Assembly (NCBI RefSeq): GCF_003751085.1
Contig: NZ_RJJY01000001.1
Span: forward strand, 2,976,001-3,040,000
From: Micromonospora sp. Llam0
GTDB lineage: Bacteria > Actinomycetota > Actinomycetes > Mycobacteriales > Micromonosporaceae
DNA length: 64,000 bases
Reading direction: 5' to 3'
Numbering within the stretch: position 1 is the stretch's first letter; the number at the start of each line of letters is the position of its first letter. A model generated the notes under the pieces. The model had not been told where the DNA came from. It saw nothing but the letters and a program-made list of their open reading frames with translations, and searched no databases. A program made the translations under genes and the position numbers. Positions 60,758 to 64,000 of this stretch are shown in pieces.

Positions 60758-61633
60758 TCAGACCTGGGAGTCCCGGGGATCCCAGCGGGCCCGGGCACGT
60801 TCCCCGACGATGTTCAGGCTGAAGACGGTGAGGAACATGAACACCCCGGGGATCAGCGGTACGTGCGGGTGCCGGCGCAGCTCCCGCAGGCCACCCTCGG
60901 CGATCATGTTTCCCCAGGACGGGGCGGGCTGCTGCAGCCCGAGGCCGAGGAAGGCCAGCGATCCCTCCGCGACGATCAGCACGGCGGCGACGATGAAGGC
61001 GTAGGAGACCAGCGGCAGTGCCACGTTGGGCAGCAGTTCGCGGATCAGGATCCGGGTGTGCCGGGCGCCCATCGCCCGGCTGGCGGTGACGAACTCCCGT
61101 TGGGCGAACAGCAGCGTGTTGGCCCGGGCCAGCCGGATCATCGTCGGGATGCCGACCACGGCCAGGGCCAGACCGCTCTTCAGCACCGCCTCCGGCACGG
61201 TCCGGGGCGGGCCGAGCACCGCGGCGAAGGCGATCAGCAGGACAAGTGCGGGGATCACCAGGGCCGCGTCGGCGAAGACGCCGATCACCACGTCCACCCA
61301 GCCACGGAAGTAGCCGGCGACCATGCCGACCGCACCGCCGATCAGCAGGCTGGCCAGCACGGTGCAGCCGACGGTCAGCAGACTCACCCGGGCTCCGTAG
61401 ATGGACCGGGCCAGCAGGTCGAGACCGAAGCCGTTGGTGCCCAGCGGGTTGGCCGAGAACAGGTCGGGGCGGGCGTAGCCGGCGATCCCGATTGTCTGGG
61501 TGGTGTCGTCGGCGTTGCCCAGCGGCAGCAGGTCGGCGAGCAGGGCGCAGCCGGTGAGGGCGACCAGCCAGCCGAGGCTGAGCCAGAAGGCGACATCGGT
61601 GCGACGGCGTCGGGTACGGCTGGGCTCAGGCAT
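60758..61633 (-). CDS. Oligopeptide-type ABC transporter permease (DppC/OppC-like)
   Basis: 291-aa membrane permease with five or six helices. N-terminal helix at about residues 15-35; extracytoplasmic loop contains ANPLGTNGFGLDLLARSIYGARVSL, the DppC signature (HPLGTD.LGRD variant). The EAA-type loop is REFVTASRAMGARHTRILIRELLPN, followed by FLGLGLQQPAPSWGNMIAEG. The ATG at 61633 overlaps the DppB-like gene by eight bases. It forms the membrane channel with the adjacent permease and is powered by the ATPases at 55455-57577. Confidence 0.92.
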   Translation of the reverse strand: MPEPSRTRRRRTDVAFWLSLGWLVALTGCALLADLLPLGNADDTTQTIGIAGYARPDLFSANPLGTNGFGLDLLARSIYGARVSLLTVGCTVLASLLIGGAVGMVAGYFRGWVDVVIGVFADAALVIPALVLLIAFAAVLGPPRTVPEAVLKSGLALAVVGIPTMIRLARANTLLFAQREFVTASRAMGARHTRILIRELLPNVALPLVSYAFIVAAVLIVAEGSLAFLGLGLQQPAPSWGNMIAEGGLRELRRHPHVPLIPGVFMFLTVFSLNIVGERARARWDPRDSQV

Positions 61634-62582
61634 GCCGCCTCCGGATCCGTGGGTCCAGATAGCCGTACAGCACGTCGACGGTGAGGTTCAGCAGCAGGTA
61701 GATGACCGCGATCAGCAGTACGCCGCCCTGCACCAGCTTGTAGTCGTTGCTCTGCGCGGCGTTGATGATCACGTTGCCCACCCCGGGCAGGACGAAGACC
61801 GCCTCGACGATGATGGTGCCGCCGAGCAGCCGGCCGGCGCTCACCCCGGCCAGCGTGATCAGCGAGAACGACGAGGGGCGCAGCGCCTCCCGGAGCATGA
61901 TGTGCCAGCCGGGCATGCCCTTGGCCTTCGCGGCCAGGATGAAGTCCTCCTGCAGGGTGGCGACCAGGTCGCCGCGCAGCAGCCGGGCGAAGACCGGGGC
62001 CTCGGCCAACGCCAGGGTGAGCGCGGGCAGGAAGGCGTGCCACAGGTTCTGGCCCAGACCGTCGTCGGACGGCCGGGACCACTGCCCCAGCGGGAACCAG
62101 TCCAGGTGGATGGCGAACACCAGCAGCAGAAGCAGGCCGACCAGGAACGGCGGCACCGAGATGACGCCGATGGTGCCGGCCGAGATCCACCGGTCGACCA
62201 GTCCGCCGGCCCGGTACGCCGACCACATCGCCAACGGGACGGCGATCAGCAGAGCCAGCACGATGGCCATCGCGGCGAGCTGCAGGTTCACCGGGAACGC
62301 CCGCAGCAGCCGGTCGGAGACGTCTTCGATCGGCGGGACCAGGTTCTGGCCGAGGTCGCCACGCAGCACACCGCCGAGCCATTCGAGGTAGCGCTGCACC
62401 GGCGGCTGGTCCAGCCCCATCTCGGTCCGGATCCGCTGGTAGTCGGCGGGCGTACCGGTGTTGCCGAGCACCTGCGCGGCGGGGTCGCCCGGCCCCATCT
62501 GGAGCAGGACGAACGTGCCCACACTGACCAGGAACAGCACCGGGACGAGCAGGGCCAGTTTGACGGCCACCGTCCGTAACAT
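61626..62582 (-). CDS. Oligopeptide-type ABC transporter permease (DppB/OppB-like)
   Basis: 318-aa permease. The N-terminal helix and GPGDPAAQVLGNTGTPADYQRIRTEMGLDQPPVQRYLEWLGGVLRGDLG are characteristic of DppB. The EAA loop is EDFILAAKAKGMPGWHIMLREALRP, and VEAVFVLPGVGNVIINAAQSNDY is the conserved C-terminal segment. Six helices are expected. Start ATG 62582; it follows the SDR gene by 28 bases and overlaps the second permease gene. The gene order binding protein-SDR-permease-permease on one strand, with both ATPases on the other strand 5 kb away, is unusual for this importer family. Confidence 0.92.
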   Translation of the reverse strand: MLRTVAVKLALLVPVLFLVSVGTFVLLQMGPGDPAAQVLGNTGTPADYQRIRTEMGLDQPPVQRYLEWLGGVLRGDLGQNLVPPIEDVSDRLLRAFPVNLQLAAMAIVLALLIAVPLAMWSAYRAGGLVDRWISAGTIGVISVPPFLVGLLLLLVFAIHLDWFPLGQWSRPSDDGLGQNLWHAFLPALTLALAEAPVFARLLRGDLVATLQEDFILAAKAKGMPGWHIMLREALRPSSFSLITLAGVSAGRLLGGTIIVEAVFVLPGVGNVIINAAQSNDYKLVQGGVLLIAVIYLLLNLTVDVLYGYLDPRIRRRHA

Positions 62583-62610
62583 CAGTGCTCCTCCTCTCGT
62601 CGTCGCCGGC

Positions 62611-63450
62611 TCACACCAGCGGGGCCGGGCCGCCGTCGACCTCGATGGTCTGGCCGGTCAGGTACGACGCCGCGTCGCTGGCCAGCCACCGGATCGCCGC
62701 GGCGATCTCGGCAGGGTCGCCGATCCGGCCGAGGACCGCGATCCGGCCCATCGCGTCGATCTCGGCGGCGCTGCGGTTGCGCTCCATCAACGGGGTACGG
62801 ACCGGTCCGGGTGCGACGCAGTTGACCCGGACCCCGGCAGGACCGTGGTCGATGGCCAGCGCCCGGGTCAGTCCGACGACCCCGGCCTTGGCGGCGCAGT
62901 ACGCCGGGTTGGCCCGCATGCCGCGCAGTCCCGCCCCGGACGAGACGTTGACGATGGCCCCGCCGACCGCCGTCAGCTGCGGCAGCGCGGCCCGGCACAT
63001 CAGGTAGACCGACGTAAGGTTGAGTGCCAGCCAGCGGTCCCACTCGGCGAGGTCGATGTCGATCACGGTACGGCCGGGCCGGCTGCCGCCGACCACGTTG
63101 ATCAGCGCGTCCAGCCGCCCGTACCGGGTGGCGGCCGCGTCGACCGCCGCGGCAGCCCCGGCCTCGGTGGTCGCGTCGGCGACCACGGTCGTCACGCGGT
63201 CGCCGCCGCCCGGTTCAGCGCCGGCCAGGTCGGCGGCGGTCGCTGCCAGCCCGACCGCGTCGACGTCGGCCAGCACCAGCCGGTATCCGGCCTCGGCGAA
63301 CGACCGTGCGGTGGCCGCCCCGATCCCGTGGGCGGCCGCGGTGATCAGGGCCACCGGGGGTGCCGGGGTGGTGCCGGCAGCGCCGGCACCACCCCGCCCG
63401 GTGACCCGCGCCGACGGGTCAGCGGCGTCGGTCGCGGATCGTCCGGTCAT
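62611..63450 (-). CDS. Short-chain dehydrogenase/reductase
   Basis: 279-aa SDR. After a 30-residue Gly/Ala-rich leader the fold starts ALITAAAHGIGAATARSFAEAG, with TAAAHGIG replacing the usual TGxxxGIG. Active-site elements are NVSSGAG and YCAAK; the C-terminus is TGQTIEVDGGPAPL. The ATG at 63450 overlaps the stop of the binding-protein gene (ATGA), so an enzyme gene is translationally coupled inside the transporter operon. This implies that the SDR acts on the imported compound. Cofactor probably NAD(H) from LADVD after strand two. Confidence 0.88.
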   Translation of the reverse strand: MTGRSATDAADPSARVTGRGGAGAAGTTPAPPVALITAAAHGIGAATARSFAEAGYRLVLADVDAVGLAATAADLAGAEPGGGDRVTTVVADATTEAGAAAAVDAAATRYGRLDALINVVGGSRPGRTVIDIDLAEWDRWLALNLTSVYLMCRAALPQLTAVGGAIVNVSSGAGLRGMRANPAYCAAKAGVVGLTRALAIDHGPAGVRVNCVAPGPVRTPLMERNRSAAEIDAMGRIAVLGRIGDPAEIAAAIRWLASDAASYLTGQTIEVDGGPAPLV

Positions 63451-64000
63451 CCTCGCGTCGCCCTGCCGAGCAGCACCACGGTGTTGACGCTCTGCAGCAC
63501 GTCGCCGACCTCGTCGGAGATCAGCACGACCTCCGGCTGGGCGGTCAGCGCGAGGAACGGCACGTCCTCGGCGTACGCCCGGGCGATGGTGCTGATCGCG
63601 GCCTTCACCTCGGCTTCGCTGCCGGCGCCCCGACCGGCGGCGATCGCCTCGTCGACGGTGGGGTTGACGTAGCCGGAGAAGTTGCCGCCGCCGGTGGTGA
63701 CGTAGGTCGAGTTGAAGTCGCGGTTGAGGGCGAAGAACGGCTCGGCGTCGGAGATCGACGAGCCGAAGCAGGCCAGGTCGAAGTCCTTGCGCACGATGAC
63801 CGCCGAGGTGTTCGCGGCGATCTCCTGCTGGTCGGTGAGGTCGACCTGCATACCGGCCGCCTCCAGCATGCCCTGTACCGCGGTCCCCCAGGTCGGCAGG
63901 CCGGTGTGGCAGCTGACCCGGATCCGTCCGTCCCAGCCGTCGGCCTTGGCCTGCTCGACCAGGTCGCGGGCCCGCTCGATGTCGTAGGCCGGTCCTTCGA
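63447..64000 (-). CDS. ABC transporter substrate-binding protein, family 5 (N-terminus beyond window)
   Basis: C-terminal 183 or so residues of a DppA/OppA-type binding protein; the frame is open at the right edge. The visible part includes AYDIERARDLVEQAKADGW (the usual '.A+.LL..AG' region), QVDLTDQQEIA and FDLACFGSSISDAEPFFALNRDFNSTY, then the closing GDVLQSVNTVVLLGRATRG. The stop overlaps the SDR start by ATGA. It would capture the substrate outside the membrane for the permeases at 60758-62582. The signal peptide and promoter lie outside the window. Confidence 0.88.
   Translation of the reverse strand, partial: EGPAYDIERARDLVEQAKADGWDGRIRVSCHTGLPTWGTAVQGMLEAAGMQVDLTDQQEIAANTSAVIVRKDFDLACFGSSISDAEPFFALNRDFNSTYVTTGGGNFSGYVNPTVDEAIAAGRGAGSEAEVKAAISTIARAYAEDVPFLALTAQPEVVLISDEVGDVLQSVNTVVLLGRATRG

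Overview
The window is very GC-rich actinobacterial chromosome. Many genes start with GTG or TTG, many gene pairs overlap by ATGA or GTGA, and an IdeR/DmdR-type iron box is present. Gene content (secreted multi-domain carbohydrate enzymes, a mycobacterial-type steroid C/D-ring gene set, no outer-membrane genes) suggests a filamentous actinomycete, probably Micromonosporaceae. The family is an inference, since no rRNA or other marker gene is present. No tRNA, rRNA, CRISPR array, insertion sequence or prophage was found.

Layout. (1) 1-7.5 kb and 21.6-26.9 kb are two parts of a cell-surface polysaccharide locus: two MOP-type flippases, three glycosyltransferases, a Wzy/O-antigen-ligase-like protein, a UDP-GlcNAc 2-epimerase, an NAD-dependent sugar epimerase and a hexapeptide acetyltransferase. 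A protein with a phage-tail-fibre-like C-terminus also lies here. (2) 7.7-13.7 kb holds a secreted polyglycine-hydrolase-like serine hydrolase and an iron-box-controlled siderophore ABC importer. (3) 14.3-21.6 kb is a striking secreted redox/sugar cluster: a cupredoxin fused to a 3-keto-glycoside-hydrolase-like (DUF1080) domain, a membrane-anchored multicopper oxidase, and a 1326-aa ThuA/discoidin/sugar-dehydrogenase/PKD/DUF1080 protein. (4) 27-33 kb holds an unknown conserved-looking protein, a His-rich miniprotein, an M23 peptidase and a large GH10 xylanase.

(5) 33.1-64 kb is a catabolic island. A ten-gene leftward operon (43961 to 33921) encodes recognisable homologues of IpdA, IpdB, IpdC, IpdF and EchA20, two acyl-CoA dehydrogenases, an enoyl-CoA hydratase, an F420/luciferase-family oxidoreductase and an acyl-CoA ligase. 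A FadA6-like thiolase lies upstream. This is the core of the pathway that mycobacteria and rhodococci use to degrade the last two steroid rings (HIP catabolism). Three intergenic sites match the published KstR2 operator form AnCAAGnnCTTGnT exactly. One precedes ipdA, one lies between fadA6 and a rightward redox operon (monooxygenase, aldehyde dehydrogenase, desaturase-like flavoprotein, SDR, dihydroxyphthalate-decarboxylase-like protein), and one lies between an SDR/SnoaL pair and an oligopeptide-type ABC transporter. The operators therefore tie the classical C/D-ring genes to two gene sets that I do not know as part of this regulon. No TetR regulator and no ring A/B genes lie in the window. 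A GGDEF-EAL protein sits within the island.
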